Of a DNA stretch of 64,000 bases, positions 44,083 to 52,033 are shown piece after piece. The translations under genes were made by a program, and so were the position numbers. This DNA is from Bradyrhizobium icense. Its GTDB lineage: Bacteria > Pseudomonadota > Alphaproteobacteria > Rhizobiales > Xanthobacteraceae. The stretch lies in NCBI RefSeq assembly GCF_001693385.1, contig NZ_CP016428.1, positions 372,001 to 436,000 on the forward strand, given 5' to 3'. Position 1 is the stretch's first letter; every line of letters begins with the position of its first letter. The notes beneath the pieces are model-generated. The model saw only the letters and a list, made by a program, of their open reading frames with translations. It was not told the origin of the DNA and ran no database searches.

Positions 44083-44899
44083 GCGCGCGCCGCAGGATAC
44101 CCAACAGGACGGGAGCGTTTCGCGGCCGGTCGCCTTCCGCGGCGCGGGTTTTATGCCGGGCGGTGGCCGCGCTTCCGGTTGGATCGCGCTGGTGCTGGTG
44201 ATCGCGTTGTGGCAGTTCGCCGGCAGCGCCGGCTGGGTCAATCCGCTGTTCCTGCCGGCGCCGTCGGCGATTGCGGTCGCGATCTACAAGCTCGCCATCA
44301 GTGGCGCGCTCTGGCAGCATGTCTCGGCATCGGTCGTTCGCATCGGATCAGGCTGGCTGATCGGCACCGTGGCCGGCGTCATCGTCGGTTTTGCAATCGG
44401 CCTCTCGACGCTGGCGCGCGGTGTCGGCATTACCTTTATTTCCGCGCTGTTTCCGATTCCAAAGATCGCGCTGCTGCCGCTCCTGATCCTCTGGCTCGGA
44501 ATCGGCGAGGAGCCGAAGATCGCGACCATCGCGTTAGGGGTGTTCTTCTCCACCGCGATCTCGGTCTATAGCGGCGTCGACGCGGTGCCGCGCAACCTGA
44601 TCCGGATGGCGCAGAGTTTCAACGTGCCGTTCCACGCCATCGTCCGCCGCGTGATCTGGCCGGGCGCGCTGCCCTCGATCCTTGCGGGATTCCGTATCAC
44701 GGCATCGGTGGCGCTGCTTTTGGTGGTGAGCGCGGAAATGATCGGCGCACAGTTCGGCATCGGCGCCTTCGTGCTGCAGGCCGGCAATCTCATGCAGACC
44801 GATCAGCTCCTCGCCGGCGTCGTGATCCTTTCGCTGTTCGGGCTGGCAGTGGGCAAGGCGATCAACGTGCTGGAAGCGCGGTTGCTGCACTGGCGGTGA
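44075..44899 (+). CDS. ABC transporter permease (NitT/TauT type)
   Basis: A 274-residue inner-membrane protein with about six helices and the permease EAA-like segment DAVPRNLIRMAQSFNVPFHA followed by RVIWPGALPSILAGFRI. A preceding cytoplasmic N-terminus of about 35 residues (Gln/Gly/Arg-rich) is slightly longer than usual. Completes the importer with 42174 and 43309. Confidence 0.93.
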   Translation: MLERAPQDTQQDGSVSRPVAFRGAGFMPGGGRASGWIALVLVIALWQFAGSAGWVNPLFLPAPSAIAVAIYKLAISGALWQHVSASVVRIGSGWLIGTVAGVIVGFAIGLSTLARGVGITFISALFPIPKIALLPLLILWLGIGEEPKIATIALGVFFSTAISVYSGVDAVPRNLIRMAQSFNVPFHAIVRRVIWPGALPSILAGFRITASVALLLVVSAEMIGAQFGIGAFVLQAGNLMQTDQLLAGVVILSLFGLAVGKAINVLEARLLHWR

Positions 44900-44904
44900 G
44901 AGCT

Positions 44905-45022
44905 GTCGTCCCTGCGGAACGCAGGGACCCATACCGCGTGATCTCTCAATGTGACGACGTAGCAGACGCTTTTCGTAACAACGAAAACCGGTGGTTATGG
45001 GTCCCTGCGTTCGCAGGGACGG
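44905..45022. repeat. Palindromic repeat family A, copy 6
   Basis: GTCGTCCCTGCGGAACGCAG then GGACCCATACCGCG at the left; GTGGTTATGGGTCCCTGCGT .. CGCAGGGACGGAC at the right. Between the convergent stops of the permease (44899) and gentisate dioxygenase (45032). Confidence 0.9.
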
Positions 45023-45031
45023 ACAGCGCCC

Positions 45032-46072
45032 TCACGCATTGCCGCGGTCTTCGCGGAACAGGTCGAGCTTCTGCTGCACCGGGCGATCCGAAAAACTGAA
45101 CAGCACCGAGTCGGTATCCGCCTCGTGCGTGACCCAGTGCCAACTCGGCACCACGAACAGGTCGCGCGCGCCCCATTCGAACGTCTGGTCGCCGATCCGG
45201 GTGCGGCCCTTGCCTTCGATCGCGGCGAACACGGTGGCGTCGGTCGAGCGGTAGCGCGCGGTCTTGAACCCCCTCGGCAATAGCTGGATGAAGGTACCGA
45301 TCGTCGGCATCGCGAAATCGCCGGTCTCCGGATTGGAGAATTTCAGTTTCAGCCCGTGGCAGGCGTCCCATTCGTCGCGTGCCTTGGCCTGCTCCAGCGC
45401 CTCGCGGCTGTAATGATAGGGATAGTTGAAGATCGGCGAGGTCTTGGATTTGCGCTTCTCGTCGACGGGCAGCAGATTGTGGCCGTAGCGCGCAAAGCTG
45501 TCGCCGGCAGGTTTGGAGATCTTCTGCTGGTCCTCGTTTGCCCCTTCAGCAAACGAAGCATCGAAGAACTGCACCATCGGAATGTCGAGGCCGTCGAGCC
45601 AGAACATCGGCTCGGAGGTTTCGTTGGAATGATCGTGCCAGGTCATCGACGGCGTGATAATGAAATCGCCGGGCTCCATCGCGGTGCGCTCGCCGTCGAC
45701 GGTGGTATGCGCGCCTTTGCCTTCGAGCACAAACCGCAGGGCCGACTGGCTGTGCCGGTGGGCCGGGGCGACGTCGCCCGGGACCACCATCTGCACGCCG
45801 GCAAACAGCGAGGTCGTGACTTTGGACTGGCCGCGCAGGCCCGGATTTTCCAGCACCAGCACCCGCCGCTCGGCTTCCTTGGCGGTGATCAGCTTGCCGG
45901 CCTCGGTCATGTAGTCGCGGATCGAATCGAACTTCCAGAGATGCGGCCGGCAGGCGCTGCGTGGCTCCGGCGTAACGAGATCGCCCAGCACGTTCCACAG
46001 CGCGGAGAGATTGTCGCCGTCGATCTTCTTGTAGAACGCCTCGCGTTCCGGCGTCTTCTGCACGGCTTCCAT
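45032..46072 (-). CDS. gtdA: Gentisate 1,2-dioxygenase
   Basis: A 346-residue bicupin Fe(II) dioxygenase that opens gentisate (2,5-dihydroxybenzoate) to maleylpyruvate. The N-terminal cupin holds the probable iron ligands His105 and His107 (PAHRHSQSALRFVLEG) and His146 (MTWHDHSNE). The C-terminal cupin lacks an obvious metal triad (GDQTFEWGARDLFVVPSWHW), as in the family. It is divergent from the maleylpyruvate isomerase, the next enzyme of the pathway. A strong promoter, TTGACG-N16-TATACT, with the shared 16-bp box lies upstream. Confidence 0.95.
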   Translation of the reverse strand: MEAVQKTPEREAFYKKIDGDNLSALWNVLGDLVTPEPRSACRPHLWKFDSIRDYMTEAGKLITAKEAERRVLVLENPGLRGQSKVTTSLFAGVQMVVPGDVAPAHRHSQSALRFVLEGKGAHTTVDGERTAMEPGDFIITPSMTWHDHSNETSEPMFWLDGLDIPMVQFFDASFAEGANEDQQKISKPAGDSFARYGHNLLPVDEKRKSKTSPIFNYPYHYSREALEQAKARDEWDACHGLKLKFSNPETGDFAMPTIGTFIQLLPRGFKTARYRSTDATVFAAIEGKGRTRIGDQTFEWGARDLFVVPSWHWVTHEADTDSVLFSFSDRPVQQKLDLFREDRGNA

Positions 46073-46102
46073 GGCAAGCCTCCCGTCATTCTTTATCGTA
46101 GA

Positions 46103-46135
46103 TTGACAGTATACTTACAATATCGGTAGCGTCAA
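46103..46135. promoter_or_regulatory. Divergent gtdA/maiA promoter region with MarR-type box
   Basis: For gtdA (minus strand): -35 TTGACG (46130-46135), 16-nt spacer, -10 TATACT (46108-46113). The 16-bp box TTGACAGTATACTTAC (46103-46118) covers the -10 and is imperfectly palindromic around AGTATACT. The same 16 bp recur at 50252-50267. On the plus strand TTGACA of the box could be the -35, or TACAAT (46116-46121) the -10, for maiA. The MarR gene at 46802 is the likely binder. Confidence 0.75.
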
Positions 46136-46179
46136 TGTGGTAAACCCGAACAGGCCAGAAAAGAATCAGGGAGGTTCCG

Positions 46180-46812
46180 ATGAAGCTGCATGGCTATTTC
46201 CGCAGCAGCGCCGCATATCGGGTCAGGATAGCGCTCAATCTGAAGGGGCTCACGGCAGAGCACCTGCCGCATCACCTTCGCAAGGGCGAACAGATTGCGC
46301 CGGACTATCTCGCGCTCAACCCGCAGGGGCTGGTGCCGACACTGGAGGGCAACGATGGTTCGGTGCTGACCCAGTCGCTGGCCATCATCGAATGGCTGGA
46401 CGAGACCCATCCCAACCCGCCGCTCCTGCCAGGGGATCCGCTACGCCGTGCCAAAGTGCGTGCGTTTGCGCTGGCGATCGCCTGCGACATTCATCCGGTG
46501 CAGAATTTGAAGGTGCTGGCCCGGCTGCGCCAGCTCGGCCTGCCGGAAGAGAAGGTGACGGACTGGGCGGCCTGGGCCAACCGCGAAGGCCTTGCAGCCT
46601 GCGAGACCCTGATCAAGGGCGAGAAGGGGCCGTTCTGTTTTGGTGACGCGCAGACGATTGCTGATCTCTGCCTGGTGCCGCAACTTGCCAATGCGCGGCG
46701 CTTCGGCGTCGACGTATCAGGCTTTCCCCGCTTGCTCGAGGCGGAAGCCGCGGCAAAGCAAATGAAGGCGTTCGCTGATGCCGCGCCGGACAGGCAGCCC
46801 GATGCCGAGTAA
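46180..46812 (+). CDS. maiA: Maleylpyruvate/maleylacetoacetate isomerase (zeta GST)
   Basis: A 210-residue zeta-class glutathione S-transferase. The glutathione motif reads RSSAAYRVRIALNLKG, where the classical maleylacetoacetate isomerase SSCxxR has Ala for Cys, as in maleylpyruvate isomerase NagL-like proteins. The C-terminal domain carries DIHPVQNLKVL and FCFGDAQTIADLCLVPQL. It isomerises the ring-cleavage product of gentisate dioxygenase to fumarylpyruvate. AGGGAGG precedes the ATG. The MarR gene start overlaps its end. Confidence 0.93.
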   Translation: MKLHGYFRSSAAYRVRIALNLKGLTAEHLPHHLRKGEQIAPDYLALNPQGLVPTLEGNDGSVLTQSLAIIEWLDETHPNPPLLPGDPLRRAKVRAFALAIACDIHPVQNLKVLARLRQLGLPEEKVTDWAAWANREGLAACETLIKGEKGPFCFGDAQTIADLCLVPQLANARRFGVDVSGFPRLLEAEAAAKQMKAFADAAPDRQPDAE

Positions 46813-47311
46813 ACCTTCACCGATCACGATGGACGCGGTCTACACCGCGCCCGGCTATCTGTTCCGGCGGATGCAGCAGATCGCGGTCTCGATCTTCGTC
46901 GAGGAGTGCAGCGCGTTCGACCTGACGCCGGTGCAATATGCGGCGCTGGTCGCGATTCACACCCATCCGGGCATCGACGCGACGCGGCTGTCGGCGGTGA
47001 TCGCGTTCGACCGCTCGACCCTCGGCAACGTCATCGAGCGGCTGGAGAGCAAGGCGTTGATCGAGCGCAAGCCCTCGCGCGAGGACAAGCGGGTCAAGCT
47101 GCTCTATCTCTCGAAATCGGGCGCGGCCGTGCTGCGCGACATCATGCCGTCGGTAGAGCGCGCGCAGGTCAGGATGCTGCAGCCGCTGAAACCGGCGGAC
47201 CGCAAGACGCTGCTGGCATTGCTGACGCAACTCGTCGATCTCAACAACGAAGCCTCGCGCGTGCCGTTGCGTGCCGAAGATGCGCTGGAGCATCTGGGAA
47301 AGACGGGGTGA
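46802..47311 (+). CDS. MarR-family transcriptional regulator
   Basis: A 169-residue winged-helix regulator: FDLTPVQYAALVAIHTHPGI, recognition helix region AVIAFDRSTLGNVIERLESK, wing KPSREDKRVKLLYLSKSG. Its ATG at 46802 lies within the last codons of maiA (11-nt overlap), so the two are co-expressed. MarR proteins of aromatic-acid clusters are usually repressors released by the aromatic or its CoA ester. It probably binds the box at 46103-46118 and 50252-50267. A later ATG (46829) is an alternative start. Confidence 0.92.
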   Translation: MPSKPSPITMDAVYTAPGYLFRRMQQIAVSIFVEECSAFDLTPVQYAALVAIHTHPGIDATRLSAVIAFDRSTLGNVIERLESKALIERKPSREDKRVKLLYLSKSGAAVLRDIMPSVERAQVRMLQPLKPADRKTLLALLTQLVDLNNEASRVPLRAEDALEHLGKTG

Positions 47312-47354
47312 GGGGCACGTTAGGGATCGAGTGGCAGCGCCAAAAAGCTTCGCT

Positions 47355-47475
47355 GTCGTCCCGGCCTTGAGCTGGGACCCATAACCACAAACATTAGAAT
47401 TAGGCAGGCTGGGGCTACACCGTAAGGCCACAACTGACACCCGTGATTATGGTCCCTGCTTTCCGCAGGGACGAC
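47355..47475. repeat. Palindromic repeat family A, copy 7
   Basis: GTCGTCCCGGCCTTGAGCTG then GGACCCATAACCAC at the left; GTGATTATGGTCCCTGC .. GCAGGGACGAC at the right. Between the convergent stops of the MarR gene (47311) and the ligase gene (47490). Confidence 0.9.
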
Positions 47476-47489
47476 CTCTTGCGGATGCG

Positions 47490-49100
47490 CTAGATCTTCA
47501 TCAACGCCTGCCGGTCGATTTTGCCGGTGCCGGTCTTCGGCAGTTCCTCGATGAACCTGATCTCGCGCGGATACTTGTAAGGCAATAGCTTTGCCTTGAC
47601 GTAATCCTGCAGCGTCTTCGTTGCATCGCTGGCATCGAACTCGCCCTTGTTCATCACCACCACCGCCTTCAGCGTCATGCGCCGGTCAGGCAGTTCAGCC
47701 GCGAACACGGCGCATTCCCTGATGTCGGGATGCTCGGCAAGGCAGAGCTCGACCTCGAGCGGGTAGACCCATTGGCCGGAAATCTTGACCAGGTCGTCGG
47801 CGCGACCTCGGAAGAAATGAAAACCGTCGGCATCGCGCATGAACCGGTCGCCGGTGTAGATCCAGCCGCCCTCGCGAATGGTCTCGGCGGACTTGTCCGG
47901 CCGGTTCCAGTACAGCGGCGTATTGGAATCGCCGCGGACCCACAAAATGCCCTCTTCGTTATCGCCGACTTCGCGGCCTTCCTTGTCCCTGAGCAGGATT
48001 TCGTAGCCGGGCACGCGCAGGCCTGCGGCGCCAAGCTTTTTCCGGTCAGGCCGGTTGGAGAGATAGATGTGCAGGACTTCCGTTGAGCCGAGCCCTTCGA
48101 TGATTTCGAGGCCGGTCAGCGTCTTCCAGCCGTTGAACACTTCCGCCGACAGCACTTCGGCGGCCGACAGCGCCATCCGCAGCGATGAGAAATCGGTAGC
48201 GGCTGCGCCCTCGGCCTTGGTCAGCGAGGTATAGAGCGTCGGCAATCCGTAGAACACGGTCGGACGGTATTCTTCGATCGCTGCGAAGATCGCGGCCGGC
48301 TTTGGCTGGCCGGGCAGCAATAGCGTCGCCGCGCCGACCGAGAACGGGAAGGTGATGGCGTTGCCGAAGCCGTAGGCGAAGAAAATCTTCGGCACCGAGA
48401 AGCAGATGTCGTCGGGCCCGAGCTTGAGCACGTGGCGCGCGAAGGCGTGCTCGCTATAGGCCATGTCGTGCTGCAGATGCACGATGCCTTTGGGGCGGCC
48501 GGTCGAGCCGGATGAGTACATCCAGAACGCCATCTCGTCGCGATGGGTGTCGGTTTCCGTCAGATCGGTGGCGAAGCCTTGCAGCCATTTTTCCGCGTCG
48601 ACCGTGTTCGGCACGGCGTGTTCGCCCGCAACGCCATTGACCACAATGAGGGTTTGCAACGGCGTGTCCTTGCAGGCCTCGGCGTTGAACCGCGAGGTAA
48701 ACTCGGCCTCCGCGACCGCTACCGATGCGCCGGCGTCCGAGAGATAGAACTGCAGCAGCTCCGGCGGCGTCAGCGTGTTGATCAACAGCGGCACGAAGCC
48801 TGAGCGCACCGCGCCGAAAAATGCCGCTGGATAGGCCGGTGTGTCATCGAGGAACATCAGGATGCGGTCGCCGCGCTTCAAGCCCAGCGACTGAAAGCCG
48901 TGGCCCCATTGCGCGGCCTCGGCGCAGAGCTCGGCATAGGTGCGTGTGCCGCCGGGCCCGGTCAGCGCCAGCCGGTCGCCGCGACCGGCCGCGAGATTAT
49001 CGAACAGGATGCGGCTCGCGTTATAGCGATCCGGGATCGCAAAGCCGATCTCGCGCGCGCCGGGATTGTCGCGGGGGACCAAATCTGAAATCGTTGTCAT
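47490..49100 (-). CDS. Aryl-CoA ligase (benzoate-CoA ligase family)
   Basis: A 536-residue acyl-adenylate-forming enzyme: P-loop YSSGSTGRPKGIVH, IIEGLGSTEVLHIYLSN, GWIYTGDRF and C-terminal KTGTGKIDRQALMK with the catalytic Lys. The N-terminal RYNASRILFDNLAAGRGDRL and the LGSTE motif are typical of benzoate/hydroxybenzoate-CoA ligases. It should activate a benzoate derivative (salicylate, 3-hydroxybenzoate or anthranilate) to its CoA ester for the adjacent hydroxylase. Start at 49100, overlapping the hydroxylase stop by 4 nt (ATGA), so translation is coupled. Confidence 0.92.
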   Translation of the reverse strand: MTTISDLVPRDNPGAREIGFAIPDRYNASRILFDNLAAGRGDRLALTGPGGTRTYAELCAEAAQWGHGFQSLGLKRGDRILMFLDDTPAYPAAFFGAVRSGFVPLLINTLTPPELLQFYLSDAGASVAVAEAEFTSRFNAEACKDTPLQTLIVVNGVAGEHAVPNTVDAEKWLQGFATDLTETDTHRDEMAFWMYSSGSTGRPKGIVHLQHDMAYSEHAFARHVLKLGPDDICFSVPKIFFAYGFGNAITFPFSVGAATLLLPGQPKPAAIFAAIEEYRPTVFYGLPTLYTSLTKAEGAAATDFSSLRMALSAAEVLSAEVFNGWKTLTGLEIIEGLGSTEVLHIYLSNRPDRKKLGAAGLRVPGYEILLRDKEGREVGDNEEGILWVRGDSNTPLYWNRPDKSAETIREGGWIYTGDRFMRDADGFHFFRGRADDLVKISGQWVYPLEVELCLAEHPDIRECAVFAAELPDRRMTLKAVVVMNKGEFDASDATKTLQDYVKAKLLPYKYPREIRFIEELPKTGTGKIDRQALMKI

Positions 49101-50236
49101 GCTTGGCTCCCGATCTTCTTCGCCGTTTCGTAGCGCGCCATGAACTGCGGCGACATCGAGCGCAGCCGCGCATCGGCGATCCGCCCGGAGCGGGTGATGT
49201 AGCTGTAGGCAAAATCCATCAGGTCGAGCTTCATGTGTTCGGGGAAGTGTTCGTACCAGTCGGCGCTGGTGCGCGCGGCCGTCACCAGCTTCTGCACGAT
49301 CGGCTTGCGTTCGGCCTGGTAGCGGGCGAGGCCTGCGGAAATCGCCGTCTCCGCCTCCAGCGCTTTGGTCAACGCGATTGCATCTTCGATCGCGAGCCGG
49401 GTGCCCGAGCCGATCGAGAAATGCGCGGTATGAAGAGCGTCGCCGATCAGCACCATGTTCTGGTGCGACCAGTTCTCGTTCCAGATCCAGGGGAAATTGC
49501 GCCACACCGATTTGTTCGACACCAGCGGATGGCCGTCGAGGGTGTCGGCAAAAATCTCCTCGCAGATCGCCTGCGACTCTTCGATGGTCTTGTGCTCGAA
49601 GCCATAGGCCTGCCAGGTCGCCGCGTCGCATTCGACGAGGAACGTGCTCATGGCGGGTGAATAGCGGTAGTGATGCGCGTTGAAGAAACCCAGGTCGGTC
49701 TTCACGAAGGTCTGCGACAGCGTGGCAAAACGTTTGCTGGTGCCGTACCACGCGAATTTGTTGGTCGAGTGCGAAACCGAGGCGCCGAATTCCTTCTCGA
49801 AGCCGCGGCGCACCAGCGAGTTCAGCCCGTCGGCGGCGACGATCAGGTCGTATCCGCCGAGTTCGTCGATCGACTGGATCGTGGTACCGTATCGCGCCGC
49901 CACGCCGGCCGCTCGGACGCGCTGCTGCAGGATGGTGAGTAGTTCGAGCCGGCCGATCGAGGAGAAGCCGACGCCGTCGAGCTCAACGCTCTCACCACGC
50001 AAATTGAGCGTGATGTTCTTCCAGCTCTCCATCCGCGGCGTGATGGCGTCCACCGTTTCAGGATCGTCGGCGCGCAAAAATTCCAGCGCCTGTTCCGAGA
50101 ACACCACGCCAAACCCCCAGGTCGCGCCTTCGGGGTTCTGTTCGAACAGATCGATATGCGCGTCCGGATGACGCCGCTTCCAGAGATAGGCGAAATAGAG
50201 GCCGCCGGGGCCTCCGCCGATGACGGCGATGCGCAC
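49097..50236 (-). CDS. FAD-dependent aryl-CoA-type hydroxylase
   Basis: A 379-residue flavin monooxygenase: FAD motif GGGPGG (7-12), FEQNPEGATWGFGVVFSE, and GDALHTAHFSIGSGTRLAIE in place of the GDAAH..P..G.G.N motif of phenolic hydroxylases. This variant belongs to salicylyl-CoA 5-hydroxylase / aminobenzoyl-CoA monooxygenase-like proteins. With the ligase it would make a gentisyl-CoA-type product. The GTG at 50236 is chosen because GGGAGG lies 7 nt upstream and the -10 box (50258-50263) puts the transcript start near 50251, so a TTG at 50251 is too early. Confidence 0.87.
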   Translation of the reverse strand: MRIAVIGGGPGGLYFAYLWKRRHPDAHIDLFEQNPEGATWGFGVVFSEQALEFLRADDPETVDAITPRMESWKNITLNLRGESVELDGVGFSSIGRLELLTILQQRVRAAGVAARYGTTIQSIDELGGYDLIVAADGLNSLVRRGFEKEFGASVSHSTNKFAWYGTSKRFATLSQTFVKTDLGFFNAHHYRYSPAMSTFLVECDAATWQAYGFEHKTIEESQAICEEIFADTLDGHPLVSNKSVWRNFPWIWNENWSHQNMVLIGDALHTAHFSIGSGTRLAIEDAIALTKALEAETAISAGLARYQAERKPIVQKLVTAARTSADWYEHFPEHMKLDLMDFAYSYITRSGRIADARLRSMSPQFMARYETAKKIGSQA

Positions 50237-50251
50237 GTCTTTTCCTCCCAA

Positions 50252-50267
50252 TTGACAGTATACTTAC
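50252..50267. promoter_or_regulatory. Second copy of the MarR-type box, hydroxylase-ligase promoter
   Basis: TTGACAGTATACTTAC, identical over 16 bp to 46103-46118. On the minus strand it holds a -10 TATACT (50258-50263) for the hydroxylase-ligase operon; a weak -35 (TTAGTC) lies 17 nt further upstream. Predicted leader is only about 15 nt, so the ribosome site lies at the 5' end of the message. Confidence 0.75.
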
Positions 50268-50481
50268 TAATTGAGCGGAGACTAATCCTTGCCGGAAGTT
50301 TGCGCTAGGGAAAAATGGTGAGGTAGCCCGGCCTGGGCCCCGGCCCCGATCGCGTCAGGACCGGCGCCCTTGGCCGGTTCGGCCCGCCGGTTCTGTCCGC
50401 GAACGATTGTCCGCTCTGCGGCAGTTCCGGCTTGACCAGGCCTTCGATGTGCTCAGGTGCAGCGGCGAACCTTGGCACCGT

Positions 50482-50661
50482 TCACCACACGGTTCTGCAA
50501 ACCACGGCCGGCTTGCGCACGACAACCGCGCCGCGCGCTCCGGCGCAGCCGGCGCGATAGACGCCCTTGGCGCATACCGCGGCGTTGGCTTCGGTTGACT
50601 TAAAGGTCGTGGTGGCGCCGAAGGCCAAAAGGGCGGACGCAATGATCAGGAAGTAACGCAT
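50482..50661 (-). CDS. Small exported Cys/Gly/Val-rich protein
   Basis: A 59-residue product with a signal peptide (MRYFLIIASALLAFGATTTF .. EANAAVC) and a 30-residue mature part with CAKGVYRAGCAGARGAVVVR and a final Cys. Similar tiny secreted proteins recur in Bradyrhizobium. GGGAGACC lies upstream of the ATG. No function known. The frame is open upstream to 50916, but without a signal. Confidence 0.75.
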   Translation of the reverse strand: MRYFLIIASALLAFGATTTFKSTEANAAVCAKGVYRAGCAGARGAVVVRKPAVVCRTVW

Positions 50662-50896
50662 GTTGGTCTCCCGGACTGGTTGATGCTCTCGTCCTGAAAG
50701 TCTCTTTTGAAAGTTTTCTTCGCAAGGTTCTGCGGATGCTTCCGCGTCGGCTTTGTGTGCCGATCTCGTTTCGGTTGCCGGCCCGATCGTCGAGACGAGT
50801 GTCCGCGGGTCGGGCTGGCCGGCCTTCTTGCTTCCCGATCGCGGACCCGCTGTAGTGAAGCTCCTCATCGCCGCAAGGAAAACCCAAGGAGAACTC

Positions 50897-51256
50897 ATGG
50901 CGCAGGTCAGAGCCAAATGGCTGGCGTACTATTCCGAACATGTCGAGCCGGTCTCCAAGGAACTATTTTCTCACGTCGAGAAGATGATCATCGGAACGTT
51001 GATCGTATCCGCCGGCGCCCATGTCTCGAGCAACGAGCCGGCGGTCGTCCTGTTCGGCTATCTGCGGCATGGTCTCGTCGGCCGCGGCGTCATGTTGTTC
51101 GGTGTTATTCTCCTGCTGCTGAACTTCCTCGATGGCCTTTACAAGCTCGCCAAGCTCAATTGGCACGTCGCTTACCAAATCCTGATGACGATCCTCTATG
51201 TCGCGCTGTCGGTCCGGCTGATTCAGCTTATCCTCGCCTTTCGCGGCGGTGAGTGA
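50897..51256 (+). CDS. Small membrane protein, unknown
   Basis: A 119-residue protein with a hydrophilic N-terminus (MAQVRAKWLAYYSEHVEPVS), and likely helices about 61-74 (GRGVMLFGVILLLLN region) and 88-112 (AYQILMTILYVALSVRLIQL). AAGGAGAA lies 5 nt upstream of the ATG. No family recognised; probably an inner-membrane protein. Confidence 0.72.
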   Translation: MAQVRAKWLAYYSEHVEPVSKELFSHVEKMIIGTLIVSAGAHVSSNEPAVVLFGYLRHGLVGRGVMLFGVILLLLNFLDGLYKLAKLNWHVAYQILMTILYVALSVRLIQLILAFRGGE

Positions 51257-51296
51257 CCGGCGATCTCCGATATGGAAGACCGCCGCAGATGCGCGA

Positions 51297-51830
51297 CTAT
51301 CGTGCCGCGAACTGGGACAGCACGTCCTTGCAGGCCGGCGAAAGCTGCGCGGCATTGGTCGCAAGGCACTGCACGATCCTGCCGCCGCCGGCGGGCACGC
51401 CGCCGCAAATCGTGCGGACGTCGGCGCCGCAGGCCGAGCGCAGCACGAACAGTTCTTCACGGGGCCGCATCGGCCGCAGCACGATCGCGGCCGGAGCCGC
51501 TGCCGGCGCTGCGGCCGCAGCAGTTCCTGCCGCCGGAGCTGCACCTGTTGCGGGCGCTGCCGCTGCTGCCCCACCGCCGCTGGCAGCGGCGATGGCCTTC
51601 TCGCAACCGGCAGAGAGTTTCCCCTTGTTCTTTTCCAGGCATTGCAGCGCCGCCTCGCCGCCCGGCGGCACGCTGGAGCAATGCGCGATGTAATCGGAGC
51701 CGCACTGCGATTTGATCGCGTCGCGTTGCGCCTGGCTCGGCGCTTGCGCAAACGCCGGTGCTGCAAGTGTGAATATCGCGGCCGCGAGCAACGGCCCATA
51801 CGCTCTCGCGTGCATCAACGCGTTGATCAT
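51297..51830 (-). CDS. Exported protein with two GLG1-like cysteine-rich repeats
   Basis: A 177-residue protein with a signal peptide (about 1-29, ending AAPAFAQ). The mature part holds two Cys-rich units of identical spacing, C-x7-C-x12-C-x11-C: CGSDYIAHC .. LQCLEKNKGKLSAGC and CGADVRTIC .. VQCLATNAAQLSPAC, separated by a 45-residue Ala/Pro linker. The pattern matches the cysteine-rich (GLG1) repeat of Golgi apparatus protein 1. Disulphide-stabilised periplasmic helices are likely; role unknown. Start at 51830, immediately before the signal. Confidence 0.85.
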   Translation of the reverse strand: MINALMHARAYGPLLAAAIFTLAAPAFAQAPSQAQRDAIKSQCGSDYIAHCSSVPPGGEAALQCLEKNKGKLSAGCEKAIAAASGGGAAAAAPATGAAPAAGTAAAAAPAAAPAAIVLRPMRPREELFVLRSACGADVRTICGGVPAGGGRIVQCLATNAAQLSPACKDVLSQFAAR

Positions 51831-52033
51831 TTGAATAAATCCTTTTGTTGTCGCCGGAAGTCGCCGCTTCAACCGAAATCTGAAAATCTTGAAAACGCCT
51901 GCAGAAAAATCGGGATGCATCATTTTCGCTTTCCAGTTCCGCTGCAAGCGGATTGTTGCTATTTTCATGGGATGGCGGAAAGCCGATTTCTGAATAAAGC
52001 CTTTTCCAGAACAGAACCTATTGGGGCACTAAA

